In this document: piece after piece, positions 27,371-38,600 of the stretch
Layout of the letters: each line of letters starts with the position of its first letter
Numbering within the stretch: the stretch's first letter is position 1
Assembly: GCA_022570795.1 (NCBI GenBank)
Contig: JAKUDP010000003.1
Coordinates: forward strand, 2,418,001-2,482,000
From: Sphaerulina vaccinii
Taxonomy: Eukaryota; Ascomycota; Dothideomycetes; Mycosphaerellales; Mycosphaerellaceae
Reading direction: 5' to 3'
Length of the DNA stretch: 64,000 bases
Made by a program: the position numbers and the translations under genes
The notes under the pieces: model-generated
Seen by the model: only the letters and a program-made list of their open reading frames with translations
What the model was told of the DNA's origin: nothing
The model's database searches: none

Positions 27371-28374
27371 CTTGTAAAATCCAGATCAGTGCTCTTCGGA
27401 GTATAGCGATAGGGCTGTCATGATCTCTGGTTCCAGTGAGTACTCCCCAGATGACTATATCAACAGATTGCCACGAACTCATCTCTGATACGGACAGATG
27501 ACGACTGAACGTTGTCCGCGCAGTTCGTAGAGGTTTGGTAACTCCAGTATTTAACGCTGTATGACGGAGCGACCGATGTAGCACAGGATACAGTCTTGTC
27601 TCGATCGCGACATGTCTTCTGCTTCGTCTTTGTTGACTCCAACCTCCTGGTTGCCCTGCCGTCCTTAGTACGGAGAAATATATCTGAAGGCGTAGACTGC
27701 CGGTCGGGGGAGGGTCCTATGCTGCCGGTATTTCATCTAGCTCGTCCAAGAACACGGTCAGTCTGAGGTGGCCATGACGTTTCATCTCGGGCGTTGTCAA
27801 GAGAGATGGAGTCAAGCAAGCGTGGAAGATCGAGCAGAGTTTCGGTCCGCACAATCCTGGTCCCTGCATGGAGAGGTGGAGAGACTTGGCGGCCTCGTGC
27901 ATCAATAAGCGCCTGTATCATATGCAACCACTATGCACTCTCCACTACTACTGTGCGATGGAGTGTAGCTATGAGCTATGTTGTGCTATACCACTCCATC
28001 ACATCTACGGTTCTGCGGACCATGATATCCGATGAACGATGGTTTACGATCTTGACTTCTGAAACGAAAGTGCACGAGCTCGCGGATGTCAACCGCGTGG
28101 TTGCTATGGCGATATGAAGCCCGTTTGAAGATCAATGGCCGAACATGCGACCCAAGCCACAATCTTCCATCTTCCGCAGTCTGGACAAGATGATGCCTCT
28201 GCTACTACTTTATCCACACTCTGCCCCTATCTGAGACACTCCGAGAACCCTTCAGCATAGGTGGCAGTGTGTGCGATTCTTCTTCTTCTCTCACCATATT
28301 CATATCTACTCGACAACAGTGGCGGCAGTAAACACAACAGCAGCATATTAGCCTGATCGGCGAGCGCACGAGCA
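27371..28374. other. Intergenic region upstream of the kinase
   Basis: About 1 kb. A minus-strand frame at 27720-27927 has moderately protein-like composition (TLLDLPRLLDSISLDNARDE) but no start context, domain or relative, so I do not call it a gene. Confidence 0.35.
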
Positions 28375-30557
28375 ATGGCGGACGATTATCAGATGCTCGA
28401 GGAGCTGGGCAGTACGATATATCTTAGGAGGTGTGAGGGCATTGAACAAACACTAATATGATGGTTATAGGCGGCTCCTTTGGCACCGTCTATCGCGCAT
28501 TGCACAAGCCGACTGGCGAGTATGTTGCCATCAAACACATCGACCTCGAAGGCAGCGACGACGACATTCGCGAGATACAGCTCGAGATATCACTTTTAGC
28601 CACCTGCAGCTCCGAATATGTCACACGATATCGAACGTCCTTTGTGCGAGGAGTCAAGCTATGGATCGTGATGGAGTATCTAGGAGGAGGCTCATGTCTG
28701 GATCTGCTCAAGCCATGTCCCAAGGGCATGGAGGAGAAGTACATCTGTATCATCATGCGAGAGCTGCTAAGAGGTTTGGACTACCTGCATAGCACCGGCA
28801 AGATACATCGTGATATCAAGGCGGCCAATATCTTGTTGTCGGAGTCGGGTCAGGTCAAGATCGCGGATTTCGGTGTGGCAGCACAACTCACCAATATCAA
28901 GTCGCAACGACTGACTTTCGTGGGCACGCCATTCTGGATGGCGCCGGAGGTCATACAAGAGGCAGGCTACGATTTCCGCGCTGACATTTGGAGTCTTGGA
29001 ATCACTGCCATGGAGATGGCATTGGGCGAGCCACCGCGTAGCGATGTCCACCCGATGAAGGTATTATTCTTGATTCCCAAAGAGAAGCCACCGCGACTGG
29101 AAGGCAGCAGATTCTCCAGAGAGTTCAAGGAGTTCGTGTCGCTATGCCTCAACAAGGACCCCGAGAAGAGGCCAAGTGCGAAGTCATTGCTAAAGCACTC
29201 CTGGATCAAGCGCGCAGGCAAGACGGAAACGCTGCAAGAGCTGGTATGGAGGACAAAAGACTACGAGCAGAATGGTGCTGCTCGTGAGAAGGATGTGCGA
29301 TACTACGAAGAGACATTGCGTTCGATGGGCCACAATACCAATGACGACGAATGGGTATTCGATACGATAAAGCCAATTGCGAGCTTACGACCCAAAGCAC
29401 AAGCGACTCCTACCATGAAGCGCCGGAAGCTGGAACGGATACCGTCAGGCGATGGGTCCGATGTCGAGAACGCAACGTCTGCACTCGAGCATATGAGCTT
29501 GAGTGCAGCTCCTCTATCTGAATCGCTCAGAACTCCGTCGCGAGAGGCTAGCACGATCCGAACGCCGAAGGTCAGAGGCTTGGGCACTCGGAGAAACGTG
29601 AGTGGCACGCAGCGCAAAGTCTCTGCAGTGACTACCCGCAAAGTGTCTGGCGCAACACCTACTGCCCGAAAGATTGGTAGCCGCAACGTCTCAGGAGCGA
29701 CGCCTACTTCGAGGAGAGTCAGCGCACAACAGCCGCCGAAGCAGCCGCTCGGGTTAGACATGTCGTTTGGCAATGGCACATCGACCGTGCGGCAGTTCAA
29801 GCGTGTCAGTTCTGGCAATCGACCATCGACACCGCCTGAGCAGACTGGTACTTCACCTCAAGACAGCATATTCGACAGCGACTCCGAGAACAAGCCACCC
29901 CAAGTCGAAGCTGCTCCTCAACCACCTGTAGCTGCAACGAAAGAGGCAGTCCTCGGGAGAAGATCCTTTGCTAAATGCTTAGACCCAGCCTTCCAAGAAA
30001 CATACGCCGCCACTGCAGACAGATCAAAACGAGAAGCGCTCAGCAACGTCGCCGAGGCCTGGTCGAAGCTGGACGAGCTGGACCCGGAAGGCGAACTCTT
30101 ACTCATGAAGAGCATACTCGATCGTATCCAAGCCGATCCGAAGCTCGCCAGCGCTCTTATGCCACAAAGAGTAGCACAAGCACAACTCGCTTCTCTCCGC
30201 CTCTCGCCTTCGAAGAAGAGCAGTATGACACAAATCTCCGAAGCTGAAATTTCAACACGAGATGTGACACCTCAATCATCTCCATCCAAAGCTCGATCGC
30301 CAAGCAAAAGAGAGAGCACGAGTACAAGTCCTAGCAAACTCATCCTTAACCCTCAGAATCCTCATCTTAAGAAGATGAGATCTAGTCAGCAGTTACAAGC
30401 TGATAGGGAAAAGGCTGCTATGGAAGAGAGAGCTCGTCTGGAAGAGAAGATGCCTGGAGCGAAAGTTGAGCCTGGCATGGAACATGTGAGTATGTTAAGT
30501 GATGTACTTTATGGGAGGTGGACGGAGGGTTTGAAGAGTAGGTGGCCTTTGGCTTAG
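28375..30557 (+). CDS. GCK-III Ste20-like protein kinase, 707 aa
   Basis: Two exons: 28375-28411 and 28471-30557. The 59-nt intron (GTACGA, branch CACTAAT, acceptor GTTATAG, phase 1) splits the glycine loop; only after splicing does LGSGSFGTVY appear. Kinase landmarks: VAIKHIDLEG (ATP lysine), HRDIKAANILL (catalytic loop), DFGVAAQL, GTPFWMAPEV and DIWSLGITAMEMA. These identify the germinal-centre kinase III group (fungal Nak1/Sid1/Kic1-type, animal MST3/4). The 400-residue C-terminal part is Ser/Thr-rich and ends in a conserved-looking segment with MLSDVLYGRWTEGLKSRW. Fungal members act in septation and polarity networks; which orthologue this is cannot be decided here. Confidence 0.9.
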
Positions 30558-30849
30558 TGAGCTTTGTGACATTGTACAAAATGATACACTTCTATGGCGG
30601 GAGACAGCTGGGCTGCATTACTGGGTTGCATAGCACAATCGCGATTGGCATTTGCTGGCGTAGCTGCATGTGTACGAGTGCATTGGGATGAGGATGGACA
30701 AATGGAAAAGGACCGTATATAGAGAATTCAATGCAAATGTGACTGACTCAACTCTACTCAGCTCTTATACCTGTATGCCTGAAAGAGGGACCTGGCTTTG
30801 TCGCGGAATACGTAAAAAATATATGGAGTGGACGCTCCCATCGTCGATT

Positions 30850-31455
30850 GCTCTTGCCTTCGAGGACATAAGCTAGCGTGCCAGCTAGGAGAAAGCTCAA
30901 CGTGTAAACTCATCGGTAAGTTATGAAGCACCTATGGATATAGATCTATATCTTGCATGCCAAGTCGAACATGAGCTAGGGTACCAAAGTCAGCAGTCCT
31001 GTTATAAGGTATGAGAAGCTAAGTTCTGACATGTCTATGGATCTCAAGGTGAGATGGCTTATGGAGACTCAGACTCTATGTCTCGGGATACGTAACGCTC
31101 AGGTCGGGTGGGCTATGCAATACTTGGTTGATAGCTCTTAACTTCTAGGACATTGACTCGCGTCCCCTTTGTGCACAGCTCTCTACGGCTGCTTCTATAG
31201 GCTTGCATTTAGGTATGGAGACTTGATCTCAAGCTCGTCAAAGTCAAGGAGAATAGCAAATAATGGTTGATAGCTCTTGAGTTCTAGTACATCTGCTAGC
31301 GTCTCCACCACCTGCAGCTCATCTATAGGTTCTAGCCAACATAGACCGTCGAGCAAAAAAGTTAAGGAGAGCTTACCAACGAGTTCCATTCCTTAGCTGA
31401 GTTTTTGGTAGACTAGTCCATGTACAGCTTGGCACTCGTCCGCGCCATAAGTCCC
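30850..31455 (+). repeat. Left repeat block flanking the NmrA-like gene
   Basis: Homologous and in direct orientation to 33340-34045. Shared landmarks are GAGCTAGGGTACC and ATAAGGTA at 30973-31011, TATGGAGACTCAGACTCTAT at 31054, and TTGGTTGATAGCTCTT at 31124. Internally the block repeats a motif like GATAGCTCTTGACTTCTAGG followed by ACAT and TAGCGTC at 30850, 31124 and 31263. Divergence between left and right blocks is considerable. Confidence 0.6.
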
Positions 31456-32082
31456 CAAATGTGTAAGGACAGGTCGTAGTTCTGTCTGCTATTCGTGCCT
31501 TAGAAGTGGTTCTGTTCACATTTGAGGAAGGCTCGGGATAACTGGACCAGTGTTCCTCAACCATCGTGTCTTATAAATCTCCTAGGTCTCATCGCTTTAT
31601 GTTTGTCCATCAATCTCGTCGTCAGGTCTCCCCAGAGAATGAGCTGAAGATTGTGACATACACTGTCCTGCTGAGGTAGTGCAGAGTCACGGATAGCTCA
31701 CGTCTTCGACTCCGAGGAGCACTATCGCTCACGGCAAGCAGCATTCCTATGCATTTTGCATATGGGCGCCTGCCCGACCATTGATGTCCTCAAGCAGACG
31801 AAGAAGAGTTGGCGGCGAGGCAAGTACTCACCAGACTGATGTCTGCGCTGAAGAGATCAGCACGACGCGTCAACAAGTCTTCCGATTTAGACACGCGTGG
31901 GCTACAACGACAATGACACACCAATTACACTTTCACTTTCAACATCAGGCCCTTAGTCTCAACTATACACTCCAATATGTCGCAACATTATTCCCTGAGC
32001 TGTATTCTGAATAGGAAACTACAGCTGATCAACGCTCCACCTTGATTATCAAGCAGCTCGAACTTTGGAAATCCTTCGCGAT

Positions 32083-32090
32083 TATAAAAA
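32083..32090 (+). promoter_or_regulatory. TATA box of the NmrA-like gene
   Basis: TATAAAAA, 73 nt upstream of the ATG at 32156. Confidence 0.5.
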
Positions 32091-32155
32091 CCCATTGACG
32101 TTGCTCTCTATGCAATAACTGCGTTATCTTGATCCATTTTCAGCCAACCCACACA

Positions 32156-33295
32156 ATGTCTCAATCTCAGACTCCAAAGTCCCTCCTCGTAGTCCTTGGA
32201 GCAACAGTGACTCAAGGAGGAGCAGTCCTTCAACACTTCCTTTCTTCTAACGAGTACAAACTTCGAGGAATCACTAGGAGTCCAACCTCTCCCGCAGCCC
32301 AGCATCTGGAAAAGCAAGGAGTAGAAATGATCCAGGCAGACCTCAATGACACATCATCTCTGGAGAAAGCTTTTCTTGGAGCAACACATATCTTCGCCAC
32401 TACTGATTCCAATCAGTTGATTTTCAAAGCCATCGAGCAACCTGAACTACTCAACAGGAATGGCGAGACTCCTCGCGAATATGCGGCCAGGATTGAGTTG
32501 GCCCAGGGGAAGAACATGGCAGAGGCTGCTGTAAAGACTGAGACGCTCGAGCGAATCGTGTGGAGTAGTTTGCCTGGTCCGAAGAAGTGGAGTCGAGGGA
32601 AATATACAAAAGTTTCGATGTTTGATACTAAGGAGGAGATCTCTGAGATTTTGGGATCGGAACCAGAGTTGGGAAATAAGTTGAGTGTGTTGCTCATTGG
32701 GTTTTATGCGACGAATGCGCTGGCAGTGAAGCAGCTGTATGGGCCAAGCAAGGTGAGTTCTGCAGAGCTCGAACGGGCTCGTTCTGTGGTTTCTTCTGCT
32801 AACGCGTACTGATGAACTGGAAGCAAAGCGATGGAGTTTACGAATTGTCTCTACCAATGTCAGGCGACATCAAAGTCCCCATAGCCGACGTGGAATCCGA
32901 TGTCGGGTCCTGGGCTGAAGCACTTTTTCGAGCGAATCCTGGCACATCTCTTGTGGGTGCTACTGAGATGCTTTCATGGAAGGAATGGCTAGAGCTGTGG
33001 GCTCAACGCAATGGAGTCCGTGCTCGTTTTTGCCGAATTACTCAGGAGGAGTTCTCATCCAGGATCCCAGGCATCAGCGATGCTGTTGCGGAAGAGTTCG
33101 CTTTCGTGGAAGAATTTGGATTTGCTAGAGGGAATACGAAGATTGTTTATCCGGACGATGTAAGTTCTATCGAGCGCTTGACCAAGGAGTTGTTCGTGCT
33201 AATGACGACTGTAGCTTCGGAGTAGGGGCGTCAAGGTCAAGACTTCAATGATCGAGGATCAGATTCGTAGATGCGATTGGTCTAGTCTTCTGTAA
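32156..33295 (+). CDS. NmrA-like family protein, 337 aa
   Basis: Three exons: 32156-32752, 32824-33159 and 33215-33295. Intron 1 is 71 nt (GTGAGT to CTGGAAG). Intron 2 is 55 nt (GTAAGT, branch GCTAATGAC, acceptor CTGTAG). Both are phase 0. The N-terminus is a Rossmann fold with a modified dinucleotide motif (LVVLGATVTQGGAVLQHFL), followed by VEMIQADLNDTSSLEKAFLG and GATHIFATTD, typical of NmrA-like proteins that bind NAD(P) and act as redox sensors or reductases. The usual GATGxxG is altered to GATVTQG. The third exon restores a family-like end (KTSMIEDQIRRCDWSSLL); ignoring intron 2 would give a shorter, odd end. The gene lies between two diverged direct repeat blocks. Confidence 0.82.
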
Positions 33296-33339
33296 CGTAG
33301 CTTAGATGGTTCTTGATCTCCAGTGCATTGAACGTTGAT

Positions 33340-34045
33340 CGTCGATCGCCTTTGCCTCTAAGCACATGGATTAGCGTGCCAGATCTGTCACCCAAAAGGG
33401 AGTGCTCATCCGTAAGCTCATCGGCAAGTCAAGAAGTCAGTCTATCCTAAGGCATGGCAATCCGGCCATAAGCTAGGGTACCGAAGTTTCCAGCCCTGCT
33501 ATAAGGTACAAAGAGGGTCCGCCCATAGGTCAATCACGGTAAATAGCTTAGGTTGACAATACAATCTTGGTTGATAGCTCTTGCCTTTCAGAACACGCAC
33601 TAGCGTTCCCTTCGTTCAAAGCTCCTTACGGTCGCATTTATAGTCCTGAGCTTAGGTATGGAGTCTTGATTTATGGAGAATCAGAGTCTATGTCGAGGTA
33701 CACGTAAGTGGAAGACATGATCTTTGGTTGATAGCTCTTGACTTCTGGGACATTCATTAGCGTCTCAGCACCTAAAGCTTGCTCCATAGGCTCTTGAGCG
33801 TAGGAGAGTTTGTAGAGACTCCAAGCTCAAGTAACTTAAGGAGAACTCACTAATGAGCTTCTCTTGTTGGTACACTAGCTCATGTTCGTCTTGGCGATCA
33901 AAAGACCTTAGCTCTCACGCACTAGCACACTAGCTTCTCTTGTTGGTACACTAGCCCATGTTCGTCTTGGCGGTCAAAAGACCTTAGCTCTCACTCACTG
34001 GCACACTAGCTCACGTCCCACTTGGCAGTCCGATGTCCCCATAGC
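33340..34045 (+). repeat. Right repeat block flanking the NmrA-like gene
   Basis: Direct-orientation relative of 30850-31455. Landmarks: AAGCTAGGGTACC and ATAAGGTA at 33470-33508, TTGGTTGATAGCTCTTG at 33568 and 33724, TATGGAGAATCAGAGTCTAT at 33675, and TTAGCGTGCC at 33371. Contains the 76-bp tandem repeat near its right end. The sequence from 34045 to 34143 has no gene. Confidence 0.6.
33856..34015 (+). repeat. 76-bp tandem repeat, two copies plus a partial third
   Basis: AGCTTCTCTTGTTGGTACAC begins copies at 33856 and 33932. Both run on through ATGTTCGTCTTGGCG, AAAGACCTTAGCTCTCAC and GCACACTAGC with few mismatches. A partial third copy starts at about 34008. A diverged equivalent is seen at 31410-31455 in the left block. 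Confidence 0.8.
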
Positions 34046-34143
34046 CTTTTCAGCATAACTCGTACATCGTCCCTCCCTACAACGTTCCTTCTGCACTCTT
34101 CGTATCACTCTTGGTACTCACGGACATGCTCAGTCACTCCTTC

Positions 34144-34662
34144 TCACATAACCTCACACTTCCCTCCATTCCCACCAGGATACCTCTTCTCTTCTCCCTC
34201 CACCTCAACACGACCTTTCTCTGCCTTCGCCAACGAGTCACATCTACACTGCCTGACAGCTGCCAAGGCAAAGCATCTGTCACCAGTTGCAAACAACTGA
34301 TTCGTGTTCGGACCTGTAGGTATCCCCAAGAAGAGCTTTGGACGCTCGCGATGCGCTCTATACTCAGAATGTGAAAGGAGCATTCGGCAATGTTGAACGT
34401 AGAGGTCGAAGTCTTTGTCGCTGGAGTTGATCAGGAAACGTTCTATAATGCCTAGGTAGTCGAGGCTATTTTGGCCATCGCCGCTGCTGGTCGTGTCGCT
34501 GTCTGTTGAGATGGTGGGAGTGAGGAGGTGGTCGCCGTGATAAGGCAGATTCATCATGGGACTGCTAGTACTCCTTGGGGAGTGGAAAGAGTGGCGACTC
34601 GGCATGTTCGCTGTTCTCACAATGTCATCCCTCAAGAGTTGGCTGGAGTGTCGAGGTGGCAT
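34144..34662 (-). CDS. Hypothetical protein, 172 aa
   Basis: Single frame starting MPPRHSSQLLRDD. The N-terminal 65 residues are Ser/His/Pro-rich and look disordered. The middle (SLDYLGIIERFLINSSDKDF, then LYVQHCRMLLSH) looks like a short helical domain and is followed by a basic stretch (YRAHRERPKLFLGIPTG). No family recognised. The last 40 residues are less protein-like and the true end may differ. It is divergent from the 34885 gene, with about 220 bp between starts. Confidence 0.45.
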   Translation of the reverse strand: MPPRHSSQLLRDDIVRTANMPSRHSFHSPRSTSSPMMNLPYHGDHLLTPTISTDSDTTSSGDGQNSLDYLGIIERFLINSSDKDFDLYVQHCRMLLSHSEYRAHRERPKLFLGIPTGPNTNQLFATGDRCFALAAVRQCRCDSLAKAEKGRVEVEGEEKRYPGGNGGKCEVM

Positions 34663-34884
34663 TCCAAGAATCGTGCTTTCGTGAAGATTGCAATTTTTAA
34701 TGTGCTAATAGTCGTGAAGGTGTCCTGATTCCAAGATCAGGCATTCACAACTTGTACGAATCTTGCATCGCAACATAATATGCTCCTCAGTCAGCGCCTA
34801 CAGTCACAAGCACAACTCAGCTCGACCAGATCATACCACACTCCCTCCTGATCTTCAAGCAAAGCCATCGACAAACTTCTCAAA

Positions 34885-35595
34885 ATGTCCTGGTTCCCAG
34901 CAGGCAATGGCACGTCCAATCCATGGGGCATGAGTGGCGATGACATGAACAACATATGGTCGATGCCTCAAGGCACAATAGGGCCTATGGGAGGGTCGCC
35001 TTTCACGTACATCCAGCCTCAGCAATCATTCGCGCAGCAGCAACGCGCGGCACTCCATCCTGCCTTGAGGCAGCCCTTGGGTGGAGGCGGAGGCATAATT
35101 CACGACTTTGGACAGCTGGGTCCTCGCCCTAACATGGGCCCCCAGGATCCCTGGGCAGGCTCCAGTGGCGGCTCTAGACCAAGCGACGGCGTTGGCGGAG
35201 GATCGCAGCCTGGACGTGCTCGATCCAATGCCTCATCACTTCCCTCGGGTAGCCGTCCAGGCGAAAACGTTCCAGCAGCAGAAGGCAGTGAACATCCCAG
35301 TCGTGTCTACCCTGAAGCAGTTCATCCAGTAGTCGGTGGCGGGTCGCGAGGTGGCGAAGGAAGCATCCATGTTGGCGAAAGTGCAACTTCTCGGCACGGA
35401 GGGAGCGTGGCAGGTTCTCGTCATAGTGGTCGAACTCGTGCTAGTAGAAATCCAGGCAGCGTAAGCTCTGGGCCGTATGATGGTGGAGGAGCTGCTGGGT
35501 TGCATCAGGATCCCGGAATGCAGGCGCGGCAGTTCAATGCTTTTGGCTTTCCGAGAGGGCGAGGATATCGGAGAGGGTACTATGATTGGTTCTAG
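34885..35595 (+). CDS. Gly/Ser-rich low-complexity protein, 236 aa
   Basis: Single exon starting MSWFPAGNGTSNPWGMSG. It is rich in Gly, Ser, Pro, Gln and Arg, with repeated SR-type patterns (GSVAGSRHSGRTRASRNPGS) and a C-terminal RGRGYRRGYYDWF motif rich in Arg, Gly and Tyr. There is no signal peptide or membrane segment. Such composition is common in disordered RNA-associated or structural proteins, but no function can be assigned. The ATG has an A-rich, favourable leader (CTCAAAATGTCC). Confidence 0.6.
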   Translation: MSWFPAGNGTSNPWGMSGDDMNNIWSMPQGTIGPMGGSPFTYIQPQQSFAQQQRAALHPALRQPLGGGGGIIHDFGQLGPRPNMGPQDPWAGSSGGSRPSDGVGGGSQPGRARSNASSLPSGSRPGENVPAAEGSEHPSRVYPEAVHPVVGGGSRGGEGSIHVGESATSRHGGSVAGSRHSGRTRASRNPGSVSSGPYDGGGAAGLHQDPGMQARQFNAFGFPRGRGYRRGYYDWF

Positions 35596-35699
35596 ATCAA
35601 ATGAGTAGGCCACTTTGCGGTATCTAGGAAAGGTACATAGCGAGCCAAATGAGGCCGGCTAGAGAGTATGTCCTTTCTTCACTTCTATACCAATCTATG

Positions 35700-38600
35700 C
35701 TAAGTCCCCGCGCTGTTCCTCAGAGGATGGAGATGCGCACCTCTACCTCTCACATCAGAAGCAGCAGGACTTGCCTGTCTACTCATTCTTCCTTTCATAG
35801 GACTACCCATTCTCGGACTACGAGGTACACTACTTCCTCTCGTTCCCATCCTGCCTCTCCCCTCTTTCAACGTAGTGATATGCTCATCCTTGTTCTTCAT
35901 AGCAAGTTGCATGTTCTCGATGATAGTCTTTTGTTTGAGATTCTCTTGTTCTAGCGCCTTGTTGTGGCCTTGGTTCGAGATATCTCGAGCTCGCGCTTGT
36001 TCTCCTTGCGCGATATGAGTTGCATGCGCGAGTTGTGCTTCGAGCTCGGTGTTGTTCTGAGCAAGTTCACGAGCTCTGTTGGAGGAGTCCTGGTACCTGT
36101 CACGCATCCACTCGAGGTCTTTCTCTGCAGCTGCAGTCTTCTTCTTGGCCTTTTCAGCTTCGAGCTGAGCTGCTTGAGCTGCTGCTCGAAGTTCTTCAAG
36201 CTCACGGATCTCAGGAACATCGTGATTGAGTGCTCGTGCATTCGCTTCTGCAAGCGCCTCCTTAAGTTGTGTCCGCTCTGTCCGAAGCGCTGCGTTATTG
36301 GCTTCAGCGCCGGTTGTCCGAGCCTGAGCGGTTTGCCCCAATAACAGAGCAGTATCGCGTTCTTTCTTCATCTCAACGAGGGCTTTTCGCTGGTCTTCGT
36401 GCCTGTATTGGAGATCCTCTAGCGCTTTGACATGCTCATCGAGACGGTCTTGGACGCTTTGCAGAATCTCACGAAGTCGTTGTTCTGTGTTTGATGAAGT
36501 GTGACTAGCGTCGCCTGACTCCGCGTTCGATTGTGTCGTCTTGTCAAGAGAGTCGCTGACATGTGTAATGTCCAGATCGAGAGGATTGATGGTACCAGCA
36601 AGCTGCGTCCCGGCTGAGGACTCGAGTCGTGCACGTTTCGCTTCGTCGCCAACGTCTGCTTCCGCGTCGTCAAGAGGTCGCTTGACGCCATGCGAGTCTG
36701 CCTGGATATCACTCTCTGTTTGGCTGTCCATCTCTTCAAGTTGGCTCAGTGGCGCAATCGGCCACTCTGCAGAAGTGTCGTCCAAATAGTCGGCGATCGC
36801 AGCGGCGGCGTGCTTCAGAGGTGCTTGTGTGCTTTCTAGCCGGCCTGCGTTCCAGCGACACTCGTTCATGGTTTTGACAAGTACTCGAGTGCGAGTCCGA
36901 GGAGGTAGGTCTGTTTGTAAGGACCTCTCGATATGTTCGAGTGTGTGTGGGATCACAAGCGTCAACAATAAAGACCACTTCACATCATGACCAATCATCT
37001 GCTTCCGTGCGGCCCGCACCAAGGGGTGGCGAAAATCCACAGATGGGTCCATCGCAATGACAACATCCGCTGGTGCCACATTCTGTGGACCGCCGTCCAA
37101 GTCGACAACAGAAACTTTGATGCCCAAGTTGGTTGAGCTCATGTCAGGATCAATGCTGAGGGGATGTGCCCACCTCTTACATGGCACTTTGATGCCTTGA
37201 AAGAAGTTCTGGAGCATGTCAGGAATGCGGTCGCCATGTGCAACTATTGCGATGTGCAGATTCTGGTCGGAGACATTCGCGATGAACTCGTTTAGGAACT
37301 CGAACTTGGCGCTTGTCTTGATGTCCCATTTTGCCTGGATCTCGCTCTCGGTGGTCTGCGATAAGGTCTCAGGGTTTATCAGGTCCGGATGCAGAGCCAC
37401 CTTGCGCAGTGTATTTAGGAACTCCTCCGTCTTGGCAAGTATCTTCTCGTCGAGGGCTTCTCCGGTGCTCAAGACTTGTGCGATGAGCTTCTCCTCGTAA
37501 TAAATGTTGTTCTGGTACTGGTCGCGCTGAAAGGCCGAAGGGGCGATCGGAACGACATGAACGCTTGCTGCTTCTGGGTCTTCAGTCTCCTCCTGCGACT
37601 TATCCGCTGCGTGGCTTGTGATGTTCGTGCCATTCTGCTGAGGCTCAGCTTTTGCGCCGTTCTGTGCCTGGGGCAGAAGCGTTTCGTACCTCTCTGAGGT
37701 GATCATTTCTTCCCTCGTGATGGGCGCCACCGCTTCTACTGCCGATATTGCGGAAGGTGATCTCTCATGTCCAAGAAATGGAGACCCTAGCCTTGCAGCT
37801 TGCGCAACTGCTACCTCCGCGATCAGATTGGGAGGAAGTGCGGACGCTGGTTGAGCAGTCTCAAGACTGCCGTTTACAAGACTGCTAGTAATGCTTGGTA
37901 CTGGTGTGGCTGATGCTCGCGCTGCATTCCTAGCGTCCCGAGACCGCTTCATCTTCTCAGCGAGCGTCTCACGCTTTGGTGCAGGAGAAGACTCCATTGT
38001 AGGATGCTCTCGAGAAGAGAGAGAGAACCGTGGTGGTGCGCTTTCGCCAATAGATCCGAGAGGAACGCGTGGTATGGATGGAAATGGAGTAGACTCGGGT
38101 GATCTTGAGGAGAGAGCGCTGGCTGATCTATGCGCCAGATCAGATGTGGGCATAAACAATGCTCTGCTGCCGGGAGTGTATGTGTAGTCAACTGGAGACT
38201 CGAGCTTTTGCGGAGGTGTCTGCTGGTGTATTTGAGTCTGGAATGGAAAGGATTGAGATGAACCGTAGTAGTGGATCTGCCTCGGTGCCTGTTGTCGGCT
38301 TTGTGTGAGCCCAATAGGTGTTTCAATTTGCGAGGTGTTCGGATTCGGCTGCTGAGTGGATGGCTCGACAGTGCTCACTTGAGAGGGTTGAGGATCTGGA
38401 ACAGCGAGAGCTTCGTCGAATGCGGATGATGGCAGTGGACGCTGGGCAGCAGGCGGTGGCTCAAAGTCTGTTTCGTGGTTTGACGAGTCGAAGTTGAGCG
38501 AGGCGGATTGACCACTCGACTCTTCGATGCTCGATATGACGACTACTTGTCTTTCACCGTGGCCGTTCGTCTGGCTGTGCGAGTGGGACGACTCTGTAGA

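Larger units (their letters stand above)
30558..32155. other. Intergenic region holding the left repeat block
   Basis: 1.6 kb with no supported gene. The part from 30850 to about 31455 is described as a separate repeat feature. From 31460 to 32080 I see only non-coding sequence, then a TATA element at 32083. Confidence 0.5.

Noticed and set aside
30850..34045. LTR retrotransposon with the NmrA-like gene inside
   Set aside because: The flanking blocks are in direct orientation, but I see no gag or pol, primer-binding site, polypurine tract or target-site duplication. Kept only as a direct-repeat observation.
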